Positions 1-5,291 are shown, counted from the first letter of the stretch. The stretch: 10,396 bases of DNA from Turicibacter sp. (GCA_030531025.1 JAUMTV010000108.1:1-10396), one strand, 5' to 3'. Translations and numbers: made by a program. Notes: a model not told the origin generated them from the letters alone.

Positions 1-34
1 GAGATGTATATGATGGGAGTTCGGGAGATTAATA

Positions 35-63
35 TTTATGAATGGAATTTGAACGCCTATAAT
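35..63 (+). promoter_or_regulatory. Possible second promoter for the recombinase
   Basis: TATAAT at 58-63 has a weak -35 match (TTTATG, 35-40) at 17 bp spacing. Immediately downstream is an 11-bp palindrome, TGATATTATCA (67-77). The support is the -10 box only. Confidence 0.25.
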
Positions 64-128
64 CGTTGATATTATCATATTCTTGAGTTCAGTGGTTAAT
101 CAAAGAGGTCATTACTTACTAAAAATAT

Positions 129-169
129 GTTCCATTTCCTTTTGAGTAAAATTCATATGAAATGGAGAC
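129..169. repeat. Inverted GAAATGGA repeats at the recombinase start
   Basis: GTTCCATTTCCTTTT (129-143) is the exact reverse complement of 10264-10278. ATGAAATGGAGAC (157-169) repeats the core in the opposite orientation and contains the GGAGA ribosome-binding site of the recombinase at 176. The arms are separated by more than the 6-8 bp of a usual tyrosine-recombinase crossover site. Regulatory or arm-type sites are therefore as likely as a core attachment site. Confidence 0.55.
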
Positions 170-175
170 TAATTT

Positions 176-1126
176 ATGGCAACTAAAACAGTAAAAAATA
201 GGCTTAGAATCAATCAAACTAAAGAGATGACATTGAAACAACTTTATGATGAACACATGGAATATAGCAAAGCTAGAAACTTTAGACCGCAAACATTAGA
301 GAACAATGAATTTAACTTTATTGTAATGGCTGATTACTTTGGTGATGATTTCCTAATCGAGGATATAACAACAGGTGCTATCAATGGATACATTAATTAT
401 CTACTTGATAAGCGTAAGGTTAAAGTAATTACTGTAAACGAAAGGCTCAAGCACCTTAGAAAACTTATGAATTATGCGTATAAATGTGGTTATTGTCATA
501 AGGTTAATATTGAATTATTAAAGGATACAAGAGAGAATAAGACACCGCTGACACAAGAGGAAGTGCAAAAGCTAATTGCTAAGCCAACGAAAATGATGTT
601 CTCAGAGGTAAGGTCGTGGACTATTGCTAATCTTGTTATATCTACGGGGATTAGAAGTAGAAACGTTAGGGAGGTAAAGGTAAAGGATTTAGACTTACAC
701 AATCGTACACTTTATTTACGAGATACTAAGTCACATAAACCACAAACAATCTACTTGAGTCATAGTATCATTAAAATACTTAATGAATGGCTTAAGATTA
801 CTCAATTAAAGGGTGATAGTCCATTGTTTCCTAGCGTTTATGGTGAAGAATTGAGCAATAGGTCACTAAAGAATATTTTTAGAGCGTATGCACGTTCTAG
901 GGGAGTTGAAACCTCATTGCATATCCTTAGACATACCTATGCACGTGACCTTGTGAAAGCAGATGTAAATCCTGTTATTATCAAGGAATTGTTAAATCAT
1001 TCGTCTTTAGAAACTACTCAACGTTATATAAAACTATTTGGTTCAGAAATTCAACAAGCTACAGAAGGATTAGATACACTTGCTCAATATCAAAAGAATC
1101 GTATCAAGTTAGGAGGTAGTAAATAA
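176..1126 (+). CDS. Tyrosine recombinase/integrase (phage integrase family)
   Basis: This 316-aa site-specific recombinase would join or resolve DNA through a covalent 3'-phosphotyrosine intermediate. Residues 17-110 form an N-terminal SAM-like core-binding domain. The catalytic domain follows, with Arg160 (STGIRSRNV), Lys185 (TKSHK), His249 and Arg252 (HILRHT), His275 (LLNHSS) and nucleophile Tyr284 (QRYIKL). All six canonical residues are present, so it should be active. Its length is typical of XerC/XerD and small phage integrases. The ATG at 176 is preceded by TGGAGA at suitable spacing, and that site lies inside a GAAATGGA repeat, so binding there could also affect translation. It shares a transcript with the next gene, whose ATG overlaps its stop codon. 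On a circular plasmid the likely roles are dimer resolution or integration; the partner site is not proven. Confidence 0.93.
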   Translation: MATKTVKNRLRINQTKEMTLKQLYDEHMEYSKARNFRPQTLENNEFNFIVMADYFGDDFLIEDITTGAINGYINYLLDKRKVKVITVNERLKHLRKLMNYAYKCGYCHKVNIELLKDTRENKTPLTQEEVQKLIAKPTKMMFSEVRSWTIANLVISTGIRSRNVREVKVKDLDLHNRTLYLRDTKSHKPQTIYLSHSIIKILNEWLKITQLKGDSPLFPSVYGEELSNRSLKNIFRAYARSRGVETSLHILRHTYARDLVKADVNPVIIKELLNHSSLETTQRYIKLFGSEIQQATEGLDTLAQYQKNRIKLGGSK

Positions 1127-1356
1127 TGCTAACTCTTAGATATAATACCGCTTCTCAACGTTTTGATTTGCTTTCCCAAAATAGTGAGCAAATTGATACA
1201 TTAACTTGTGGCACAAGGTTTAATTTATATTGTGATGATGAAGATATATTTGTAGCAGGAAGAATTGAACATCATAATACGAATGGCTACTACTTCATAT
1301 GTGATGAAGGATATGTGACTTATTTATATGATGGAATGTTAGGCACTCTTAGTTGA
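1126..1356 (+). CDS. Small DUF5348-like protein coupled to the recombinase
   Basis: This 76-aa acidic soluble protein has an ATG that overlaps the recombinase stop (TAATG), with its own AGGAGG at 1111-1116, so the two genes are translationally coupled. The stretch LTCGTRFNLYCDDEDIFVAG followed by RIEHHNTNGYYF resembles, from memory, the DUF5348 fold found in many Gram-positive mobile elements (a Cys-Gly turn, a short beta strand, then a conserved GRIE/RxE and a WY-like pair). No catalytic motif is visible and its function is unknown. Its place behind the integrase hints at a recombination accessory role, but this is inference. Its stop codon lies within the following terminator hairpin. Confidence 0.8.
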   Translation: MLTLRYNTASQRFDLLSQNSEQIDTLTCGTRFNLYCDDEDIFVAGRIEHHNTNGYYFICDEGYVTYLYDGMLGTLS

Positions 1357-1366
1357 GTGTCTTTTT
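1341..1366 (+). terminator. Intrinsic terminator of the recombinase operon
   Basis: GGCACTC (1342-1348) pairs with GAGTGTC (1355-1361) over a six-base loop with one G-U pair, followed by TTTTT. The stop codon of the preceding gene (1354-1356) is inside the hairpin. Confidence 0.8.
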
Positions 1367-1398
1367 GTTATGTGTCGATATTTGGTGAGTGATAGTGA

Positions 1399-1428
1399 TT
1401 GTGTAAAATATTGGAGTTTATGTATAAT
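1399..1428 (+). promoter_or_regulatory. Possible promoter for the SHOCT-domain gene
   Basis: TATAAT at 1423-1428 follows a weak -35 (TTGTGT, 1399-1404) with an 18-bp spacer. An alternative pair is TTGGTG (1382-1387) with TAAAAT (1404-1409), 16 bp apart. A promoter is expected here because a terminator closes the preceding operon. Confidence 0.4.
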
Positions 1429-1465
1429 TATGAAGGGTATTTATAAATTAAGGGGGATTAGTAAA

Positions 1466-2158
1466 ATGAAGAAGGAAGATATTAAGTTAGAAAGAGTTAG
1501 AAATTATTTAGCTAAACATAATGTACCGGTTCATCCCAAAATAATTAAATATATATCTGGTATTGATGAGTTTGATATTAACATTGAAAGAAAGAAAAAT
1601 CGATATGCACCGGAATTACAAAAGTATTACTTTTGGAAAAATGGTGAAGAGATTATTATATTAAGTAAGCCAGATGATATAAGAAACAGAGTGCTTATTC
1701 AAAATAAAATAGCTTTAGATATAAACAAGATTAACTACTACACTATTCAAGGAGATAGATATGTTACTACTGATGTTCAAGGTGGTGGTGCTTCGCTAGG
1801 GAAAGCGTTGATTGGTGGAGTTATAGCAGGTGGAGCAGGAGCTGTAATTGCTAGTAGAGAAAAGATTACAAGTAATACTAATGTTGTAGATGAAAGGAAT
1901 ACTATGATTTCATATAATGAAAATGGGATAGATATAAATATAATATTATCATCTGATGCGTATAATTATTTGTTGAAGTGGATTCCAAACAAGGAGTACC
2001 AATTTGTTATAAATAGTGAAACTAAATTGAATAAGAATGATAAAAATGAAACAAAAAGCTTGCTGAATGAAATTAAAGAGTTAGTTAAGTTAAAGGAAAT
2101 GGGAATGTTGAACGAAGAAGAGTTCAATCTGATGAAGAAAGAGATATTAGGATTATAG
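1466..2158 (+). CDS. SHOCT-domain protein with glycine-zipper hairpin
   Basis: This 230-aa protein starts at the ATG behind AGGGGGA (1451-1457). The reading frame stays open upstream, but no ribosome-binding site supports an earlier start. The centre (about 55-155) looks like a bacterial PH-like beta domain interrupted by a Gly/Ala-rich segment at 106-130 (GGGASLGKALIGGVIAGGAG), which could be a glycine zipper touching membranes. The C-terminal 32 residues (LLNEIKELVKLKEMGMLNEE and following) match the SHOCT pattern, a short oligomerisation or interaction module with the typical leucine repeat, Gly-Met-Leu turn and EEF. The family is common in Gram-positive bacteria and prophages, but no defined activity is known. 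It sits alone between two recombination genes with its own terminator, like cargo. Function is not assignable. Confidence 0.85.
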   Translation: MKKEDIKLERVRNYLAKHNVPVHPKIIKYISGIDEFDINIERKKNRYAPELQKYYFWKNGEEIIILSKPDDIRNRVLIQNKIALDINKINYYTIQGDRYVTTDVQGGGASLGKALIGGVIAGGAGAVIASREKITSNTNVVDERNTMISYNENGIDINIILSSDAYNYLLKWIPNKEYQFVINSETKLNKNDKNETKSLLNEIKELVKLKEMGMLNEEEFNLMKKEILGL

Positions 2159-2170
2159 TAATGTTGCCCA

Positions 2171-2203
2171 AGGCACTAGCATAAAGTTGTTAGTGTCTTT
2201 TAT
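2171..2203 (+). terminator. Intrinsic terminator after the SHOCT gene
   Basis: GGCACTAGC (2172-2180) pairs with GTTAGTGTC (2189-2197) over nine base pairs, two of them G-U, followed by TTTTATTAT. The core GGCACT/AGTGTC is shared with the terminator at 1341-1366. Confidence 0.75.
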
Positions 2204-2213
2204 TATACGCAAG

Positions 2214-2332
2214 AGTGTCAAAATAACTATATAATGAAAGGTTTTAATCAGAAGTGTCAAAATATATTGATTGATAGTTAAAATGATGATACAATTTCAG
2301 TATCAAATTAAGTATAGTTTAAATGACACTTT
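2214..2332. other. Candidate res site for the serine resolvase
   Basis: A roughly 120-bp stretch directly upstream of the resolvase holds at least five copies of the half-site AGTRTCAWWWT. Forward copies are AGTGTCAAAAT at 2214-2224, AGTGTCAAAAT at 2253-2263 and AGTATCAAATT at 2299-2309. Reverse copies are TGTATCA (2287-2293) and AAAGTGTCATTT (2321-2332). This matches the usual design of a res site, in which several resolvase dimers bind degenerate inverted 12-mers next to the gene. The crossover subsite cannot be identified by eye. The promoter lies within the array, so autoregulation is likely. Confidence 0.65.
2267..2295 (+). promoter_or_regulatory. Promoter of the serine resolvase
   Basis: TTGATT (2267-2272) and TACAAT (2290-2295) are spaced by 17 bp and lie inside the repeated half-sites of the res-like region. 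Resolvase binding should therefore occlude the promoter, the standard autoregulatory arrangement in this family. Confidence 0.55.
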
Positions 2333-2343
2333 GGAGGTTTAAC

Positions 2344-3018
2344 ATGGCAACATATTTCTATTTACGTATCAGTACTAAAGAATCTAGTGATAGACAATCA
2401 TTTGCACGACAAGAGAAGTCGTTGAAAGCATATGCTGAATCTAATGATATTAAATATACAGTTCGCAATGTGTTCAAGGATGATATCAGTGGGTCAACGT
2501 TCGACAGAGCAGAATGGCTAGAGTTGGAATCTAATCTTAATGAGGGTGACACAGTTGTATTCAAAGAGATATCTCGCTTCACTAGACAAGCAGAAGCAGG
2601 GTATGAAAAGTATATGCAACTAATGAACAAAGGGATTAACTTAGTGTTCTTAGACAATCCCACCGTTTCAACCGACTACATTAGTCAATTAACATCAGTT
2701 GCTAACTCACAACAGTTAGTGACTAAGACAGCATTAGAAAGCACAATCAAGCTATTGTTAATCGTAGAACTAGACAGAGTACAACAAGAACGTGAGATAA
2801 TCGTCAAACGAATCAAGCAGGGGATTGAAGCTAGTGAGAAGAAGCAGGGTCGTAAAGTTGGACAACTCGATAAGATGTCAGATGGGTTAAGAGCAGATAT
2901 AATTGCATTCATTGGTGATAGAACAATCAAGCAAGTAGACCTTATGAATAAGCATAATATCAGTCGAAATACATTGAAGAAATATGTTGAGTTTGTTAAG
3001 GGTGAAAAAGACCATTAG
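2344..3018 (+). CDS. Serine recombinase/resolvase (small, with C-terminal HTH)
   Basis: This 224-aa site-specific recombinase belongs to the resolvase/invertase family. The N-terminal catalytic domain has the nucleophile Ser10 in YLRIST, with Arg8 just before it. It also has an ISRFTR motif near residue 70, equivalent to the active-site Arg loop of gamma-delta resolvase, and a long E-helix around 120-155. The C-terminal residues (about 180-222, SDGLRADIIAFIGDRTIKQV then NKHNISRNTLKKY) form a Hin-like helix-turn-helix for res binding. The ATG at 2344 has GGAGG (2333-2337) seven bases upstream; a possible earlier start is not supported. Its role is most likely resolution of plasmid multimers at the adjacent repeats. 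It duplicates in purpose the tyrosine recombinase, which may serve a different reaction. Confidence 0.93.
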   Translation: MATYFYLRISTKESSDRQSFARQEKSLKAYAESNDIKYTVRNVFKDDISGSTFDRAEWLELESNLNEGDTVVFKEISRFTRQAEAGYEKYMQLMNKGINLVFLDNPTVSTDYISQLTSVANSQQLVTKTALESTIKLLLIVELDRVQQEREIIVKRIKQGIEASEKKQGRKVGQLDKMSDGLRADIIAFIGDRTIKQVDLMNKHNISRNTLKKYVEFVKGEKDH

Positions 3019-3037
3019 TCTCTATATTAGTCATTTA

Positions 3038-3066
3038 TTGACAATAATTGTATGTGATATTATAAT
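3038..3066 (+). promoter_or_regulatory. Perfect consensus SigA promoter
   Basis: TTGACA (3038-3043) and TATAAT (3061-3066) are separated by exactly 17 bp. No operator-like palindrome overlaps it, so expression is expected to be strong and constitutive unless an unrecognised repressor acts. Confidence 0.85.
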
Positions 3067-3108
3067 CAAACTTATCTAAATAAATTGAGATTTAGAAAGG
3101 ATGAGCAT

Positions 3109-3705
3109 ATGGAGTTGAAAACTCTTATTAAAAATGATATTGATAAGATTAAAGATGAGGTTTTAAATGGTACATATGAAAGCCAGAAGAATCTATATAT
3201 TTTAATTGTAAAAGGATATAGAATTCAGTTTCCGAATATAGGAAGAGGGATTTATTTTAGTGATACACCTGATTACAAACATTGTTTAGAGGTATTAGCG
3301 AAACGTTTAGAAATGAAGATGATAGCATGCGATTATGAACAAGAAAAGCTTTTGAGAGATAATGGTAATATTCAATCACCAGTTAATGTTAACGTAAATA
3401 ACACGAATACAAGTAGCAGTGATAATCACAGTACAAACACAAATAGTAATGCTAATACAGCTAATATTGATTTAAAGGTTATGTTTGAGCAGGCTCGTAA
3501 AACTATCGATGATGATGAAAGTTTAAATGATATTGAAGTAAGTGAAATCTTCGAGAGAATCAATCAGTTAGAAGAACTGGCGAGTTCAGATGAAAACAAA
3601 CGTAGTAAATGGAATAAGTGCAAGGAAGTAATGACATGGCTTTTTGAAAAGGGCGCTAAAGTAGCGGGAACTATCTTACCGCTTATCACTGAAATAATTA
3701 AATAG
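3109..3705 (+). CDS. Unknown 198-aa protein with AbiTii-associated-like C-terminus
   Basis: The ATG at 3109 is chosen because AGAAAGGA lies just upstream; an in-frame TTG at 3085 has no such site. Residues 1-85 form a charged, mainly helical domain that I do not recognise. Residues 88-120 are a low-complexity Asn/Ser/Thr linker (NVNVNNTNTSSS and so on). Residues 121-198 form a helical C-terminal module: an acidic helix (NDIEVSEIFERINQLEELAS), a basic KRSKWNKCKEVMTWLF segment, and a small hydrophobic end (GAKVAGTILPLITEII). From memory this order resembles the C-terminus of many AbiTii-type and related proteins, which suggests but does not prove a defence or membrane-acting role. It is a one-gene unit with a perfect promoter and its own terminator. 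Confidence 0.75.
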   Translation: MELKTLIKNDIDKIKDEVLNGTYESQKNLYILIVKGYRIQFPNIGRGIYFSDTPDYKHCLEVLAKRLEMKMIACDYEQEKLLRDNGNIQSPVNVNVNNTNTSSSDNHSTNTNSNANTANIDLKVMFEQARKTIDDDESLNDIEVSEIFERINQLEELASSDENKRSKWNKCKEVMTWLFEKGAKVAGTILPLITEIIK

Positions 3706-3712
3706 TATGAAT

Positions 3713-3741
3713 GGGCATGACTCGAGTAGTTATGCCTTTTT
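3713..3741 (+). terminator. Intrinsic terminator after the 198-aa gene
   Basis: GGCATGACT (3714-3722) pairs with AGTTATGCC (3728-3736), nine base pairs with one G-U around a five-base loop, followed by TTTTTATT. Confidence 0.85.
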
Positions 3742-3832
3742 ATTATGCTTAGAATACCCTTGAGAGCTGATTCTGGGCTGTTTGAGAGGTCTTATGTATC
3801 ATCATGAGCGTAGATAGGGGGGGAGGTTTACG

Positions 3833-3961
3833 TTGAAAAAGGTATGCGTGGTTGTATGGGGTGAGGTATCAGTTCCACTCCCACGCATGACAAAATTGTC
3901 GAATGTGGTTCTCGACATTATGTCGAGCGGTAATAACATAATGATTTTGCAATCAGTTTAG
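3833..3961 (+). CDS. Possible 42-codon small ORF (TTG start)
   Basis: A TTG codon at 3833 follows a very strong GGGGGGAGG (from 3817) at normal spacing and opens a 42-codon frame beginning MKKVCVVVWGEVSVPLPRMT and ending with TAG at 3959-3961. The product is moderately hydrophobic and matches nothing I know. The same DNA contains two strong inverted repeats (3843-3850 with 3882-3889, and 3911-3927). The frame may therefore be a by-product of a structured RNA or origin element. The good ribosome-binding site is the main argument for translation; no clear promoter is seen. Confidence 0.3.
   Translation: MKKVCVVVWGEVSVPLPRMTKLSNVVLDIMSSGNNIMILQSV
3843..3889. other. Long imperfect hairpin
   Basis: ATGCGTGG (3844-3851) pairs with CCACGCAT (3881-3888, approximate ends). 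Inside, GGGGTG pairs with CACTCC. The resulting rod of about 45 nt has no T-run, so it is not a terminator. It could be a single-strand origin, a nicking-site hairpin, or part of an RNA. Confidence 0.45.
3911..3927. promoter_or_regulatory. 17-bp perfect palindrome, operator-like
   Basis: CTCGACAT-T-ATGTCGAG has 8-bp arms around a single central base. A related half (AATTGTCGAAT) lies just upstream at 3894-3904, and that 11-mer recurs at 10174-10184 right after the partition gene. It looks like a dimeric protein-binding site; the binder is unknown. Confidence 0.4.
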
Positions 3962-3977
3962 GGTTCGTAATTAGGTT

Positions 3978-4018
3978 AAAACAAAAGAAAAGCTAGTGCA
4001 TACAATCCTCACACTAGC
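3978..4018 (-). terminator. Minus-strand intrinsic terminator (distal)
   Basis: Read on the minus strand, GCTAGTG (4018-4012) pairs with CACTAGC (3998-3992) across a 13-nt loop and is followed by TTTTCTTTTGTTTT. It would catch read-through from the minus-strand unit that starts near 4300. Confidence 0.6.
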
Positions 4019-4059
4019 CCAACGCTTAAATATTATAAAACTCATGCTTTAATACTATA

Positions 4060-4090
4060 AAATAAAAAATCCCACCGCAATGGGTAGGGA
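4060..4090 (-). terminator. Minus-strand intrinsic terminator (proximal)
   Basis: On the minus strand TCCCTACC pairs with GGTGGGA (one bulged T) around CATTGC and is followed by TTTTTTATTTT. It would end a minus-strand transcript of about 230 nt carrying the 24-codon peptide ORF. The roughly 100 nt between that ORF and the hairpin are rich in short repeats (ACGCTTTG twice, AGCATATGCT), so the 3' untranslated region is probably folded. Confidence 0.7.
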
Positions 4091-4194
4091 AGTGGTAACA
4101 CGCTTTGGCTGACGCTTACCTGCGTTACGCTTTGCTAAAGCATATGCTCGTGCGTGTGTAAATTATGCTAATTCCCGAAAAGTTTCAAAAAATC

Positions 4195-4269
4195 TTAGTA
4201 GCGATTGAAGAATTTAACCCATTCAACAGCTTCGATTACCCAAAGAACACCTAGCCCTAGATATGCCAT
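4195..4269 (-). CDS. 24-aa hydrophobic peptide, possible type I toxin-like
   Basis: On the minus strand an ATG (4269) follows GAAAGGAAG (4286-4278) at good spacing and opens a frame of 24 residues, beginning MAYLGLGVLWVIEAVEWVKF and ending FNRY before TAA. It is hydrophobic and aromatic-rich with a basic tail, long enough to span or lie on a membrane. The unit has a ribosome-binding site, a long structured 3' region and two terminators. That resembles small toxin mRNAs of type I systems, or a small bacteriocin-like or regulatory peptide. No known toxin sequence (Fst, TxpA, BsrG, PepA1) is matched, and no antisense promoter is obvious. It is the only minus-strand gene supported here. Confidence 0.5.
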   Translation of the reverse strand: MAYLGLGVLWVIEAVEWVKFFNRY

Positions 4270-4390
4270 AGTCGTCACTTCCTTTCGTTTGATAGTAATA
4301 ACATTATGAGCTAACTTTAGATTTAATAATCAAATTGTTGATGAAAAAACCGAAAAATTAGAAAATTCCGTAAAACATAAATACCCTCAA

Positions 4391-4410
4391 GCCCAAGAAG
4401 TACTTGGGCT
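4391..4410. other. Short perfect hairpin
   Basis: AGCCCAAG pairs with CTTGGGCT around AAGTA (20 nt in all). There is no T-run on either strand, so it is not a clear terminator. It sits between the divergent minus-strand peptide unit and the leader of the HU-like gene. Confidence 0.4.
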
Positions 4411-4434
4411 CTAGCGGTTTGTAAAAATTGTCTG

Positions 4435-4541
4435 AACATGGAGAGGAGTATAGTGAAAAAGCTCGACCTCTCCATGTTTCATTTCATTTTTCATTCTCTC
4501 TCTTTCCTTTATTACGTGGGCGACCTAGTGTCGCTCTTTTT
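4435..4541 (+). ncRNA. Candidate leader or small RNA upstream of the HU-like gene
   Basis: Two structures follow each other. The first is a perfect 12-bp inverted repeat, AACATGGAGAGG (4435-4446) with CCTCTCCATGTT (4467-4478), around a 20-nt loop. The second is an intrinsic terminator, GGGCGAC (4518-4524) with GTCGCTC (4530-4536), followed by TTTTT. They are separated by a pyrimidine-rich linker. The terminator ends about 50 bp before the HU-like gene, so this is either an attenuating leader or a free small RNA of about 100 nt. A promoter is not clear. Confidence 0.5.
4518..4541 (+). terminator. Intrinsic terminator before the HU-like gene
   Basis: A seven-pair stem with one G-U, a CTAGT loop and five T residues. 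No complete supported gene lies upstream on the plus strand within 500 bp, so it belongs to the leader or small RNA above. Confidence 0.75.
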
Positions 4542-4592
4542 AATTAGACTTAACAAACATAACATATACACAAATTTTAAGGAGGATTTTAA

Positions 4593-4790
4593 GTGTCAAA
4601 GGCGAAAAAGAAACCGAAGAAAATGCCAAAGCAAGAGATCATTCGCTTGTTGTCACGACGACTAGACATCTCTCAAGAAGCTACCTCACTTGTCATTGAC
4701 ACAGTGCAAGGAGTTATCCTAGAGGCACTAGAAGATTACGACTCGGTAAAGTTTGGAGACTTAGTAGTTAATAGAGAGAATCATGAGTGA
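4593..4790 (+). CDS. Truncated HU/IHF-like DNA-binding protein
   Basis: This 65-aa protein starts at a GTG behind AAGGAGG (4579-4585). After a Lys-rich N-terminus (AKKKPKKMPK), residues 14-50 follow the HU helix-turn-helix dimer fold: an acidic helix with KQEIIRLLSRRLDISQEATS, then an amphipathic helix ending LEALEDYDSVKFG. The FGDLVVNRE end corresponds to the first beta strand of HU (the GFGNF region). HU proteins are about 90 residues. This one stops where the DNA-embracing beta arm with its proline tip would begin, and the next frames show no continuation, so it is not a simple frameshift. It may dimerise, or bind DNA through its basic tail, or modulate host HU. It heads the phage-like cassette. 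Confidence 0.7.
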   Translation: MSKAKKKPKKMPKQEIIRLLSRRLDISQEATSLVIDTVQGVILEALEDYDSVKFGDLVVNRENHE

Positions 4791-4800
4791 AACAATATAT

Positions 4801-5073
4801 ATTTTTAGCAAAAGTGTATTACCACTTGAAAGGATGTGATACAGATGATTCAAGCAAATCAAGAGTTCAGAAACTTAAAGCACCTATTGTATGTTCTCAA
4901 CATTGATTGTGAGTACAAAGGTGGCTATCAAAAGCAACTACGATTGAATAAAGCACAAAAGCAGTTAGCAGAACTAGGCTTACAAGCAGTACGTGTTGAC
5001 AGCTCACAAAAGTTAGTGATTAAAGCTATTGATTAAGGTCAGTAGTTTTTATTTTTAACCAAAAGTGTAATAC
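4801..5073 (+). repeat. Two copies of an intergenic ATTTTTARC-AAAAGTGTAWTAC element
   Basis: ATTTTTAGCAAAAGTGTATT (4801-4820, continuing AC) and ATTTTTAACCAAAAGTGTAA (5051-5070, continuing TAC) differ by one indel and two substitutions. Each lies just after a stop codon and shortly before the ribosome-binding site of the next small gene. They may be promoter, processing or regulatory elements of the cassette. Confidence 0.5.
4845..5036 (+). CDS. Unknown 63-aa small protein
   Basis: The ATG at 4845 is preferred over the in-frame GTG at 4836 because GAAAGGA (4828-4834) is about ten bases from the ATG but touches the GTG. The product is a basic, soluble alpha/beta peptide (NQEFRNLKHLLYVLNIDCEY, then GGYQKQLRLNKAQKQLAEL, then a short beta end VDSSQKLVIKAI). 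I recognise no family. Its size, spacing and placement between a HU-like gene and DUF5659-like genes are those of phage early or accessory genes. No signal peptide or membrane segment is present. Confidence 0.7.
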   Translation: MIQANQEFRNLKHLLYVLNIDCEYKGGYQKQLRLNKAQKQLAELGLQAVRVDSSQKLVIKAID

Positions 5074-5079
5074 ATACAG

Positions 5080-5110
5080 TTTGCTCACCCAAACGGGGGA
5101 GCACTCAACG
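5080..5110 (+). other. Imperfect hairpin before the membrane peptide gene
   Basis: TGCTCACCC pairs with GGGGGAGCA (one mismatch) around AAAC. It has no T-run and lies in the 116-bp gap between the 63-aa and 41-aa genes. It may influence RNA stability within the operon. Confidence 0.35.
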
Positions 5111-5152
5111 ATATCAAAAATGGAATCGTAACAATAGAAAGGATTGATAAGA

Positions 5153-5278
5153 TTGAACCTATCAGTAATTATAATCATGACATTATTATTCATTATTCAA
5201 GTACAAGAGACCTTTGCTAAGCATAACAGAGTTATGGAACGTGCATATAATGAAGTTCGTAAAGAACTGTACAAATAA
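5153..5278 (+). CDS. 41-aa single-pass membrane peptide
   Basis: A TTG start at 5153 has GAAAGGA (5137-5143) nine bases upstream. The product begins MNLSVIIIMTLLFIIQVQET and continues with a charged helical tail ending YNEVRKELYK. Residues 3-16 form a hydrophobic segment, short for a transmembrane span but consistent with an N-in membrane anchor, and the tail would be an exposed amphipathic helix. The gene ends at 5278, overlapping the AAGGAGG of the next gene, so the two are cotranscribed and probably coupled. No family is recognised; small membrane peptides of this type are frequent in phage and plasmid accessory cassettes. Confidence 0.6.
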   Translation: MNLSVIIIMTLLFIIQVQETFAKHNRVMERAYNEVRKELYK

Positions 5279-5291
5279 GGAGGAAATCATC

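Noticed and set aside
496..702. Minus-strand open frame inside the tyrosine recombinase gene
   Set aside because: It lies entirely within a gene with a full catalytic set, and has no ribosome-binding site or recognisable domain.
1370..1465. N-terminal extension of the SHOCT-domain protein
   Set aside because: It overlaps the probable promoter, and the AGGGGGA site supports the ATG at 1466.
2358..2930. Two minus-strand open frames opposite the serine resolvase
   Set aside because: Ser/Leu-rich shadows of an evident gene, without start signals.
4091..4194. Repeat-rich, GC-richer stretch considered as a tRNA gene
   Set aside because: No cloverleaf with a T-arm GTTCRANNC signature or CCA-compatible acceptor stem could be drawn on either strand.
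4438..4665. 75-codon plus-strand frame starting in the 12-bp hairpin and overlapping the HU-like gene
   Set aside because: It reads through the hairpin, a pyrimidine tract and the terminator, then into the HU-like gene in another frame. The composition is unnatural (KCQRRKRNRRKCQSKR), so it is unlikely to be translated. A GTG at 4453 behind GGAGAGGAG is noted but weak.
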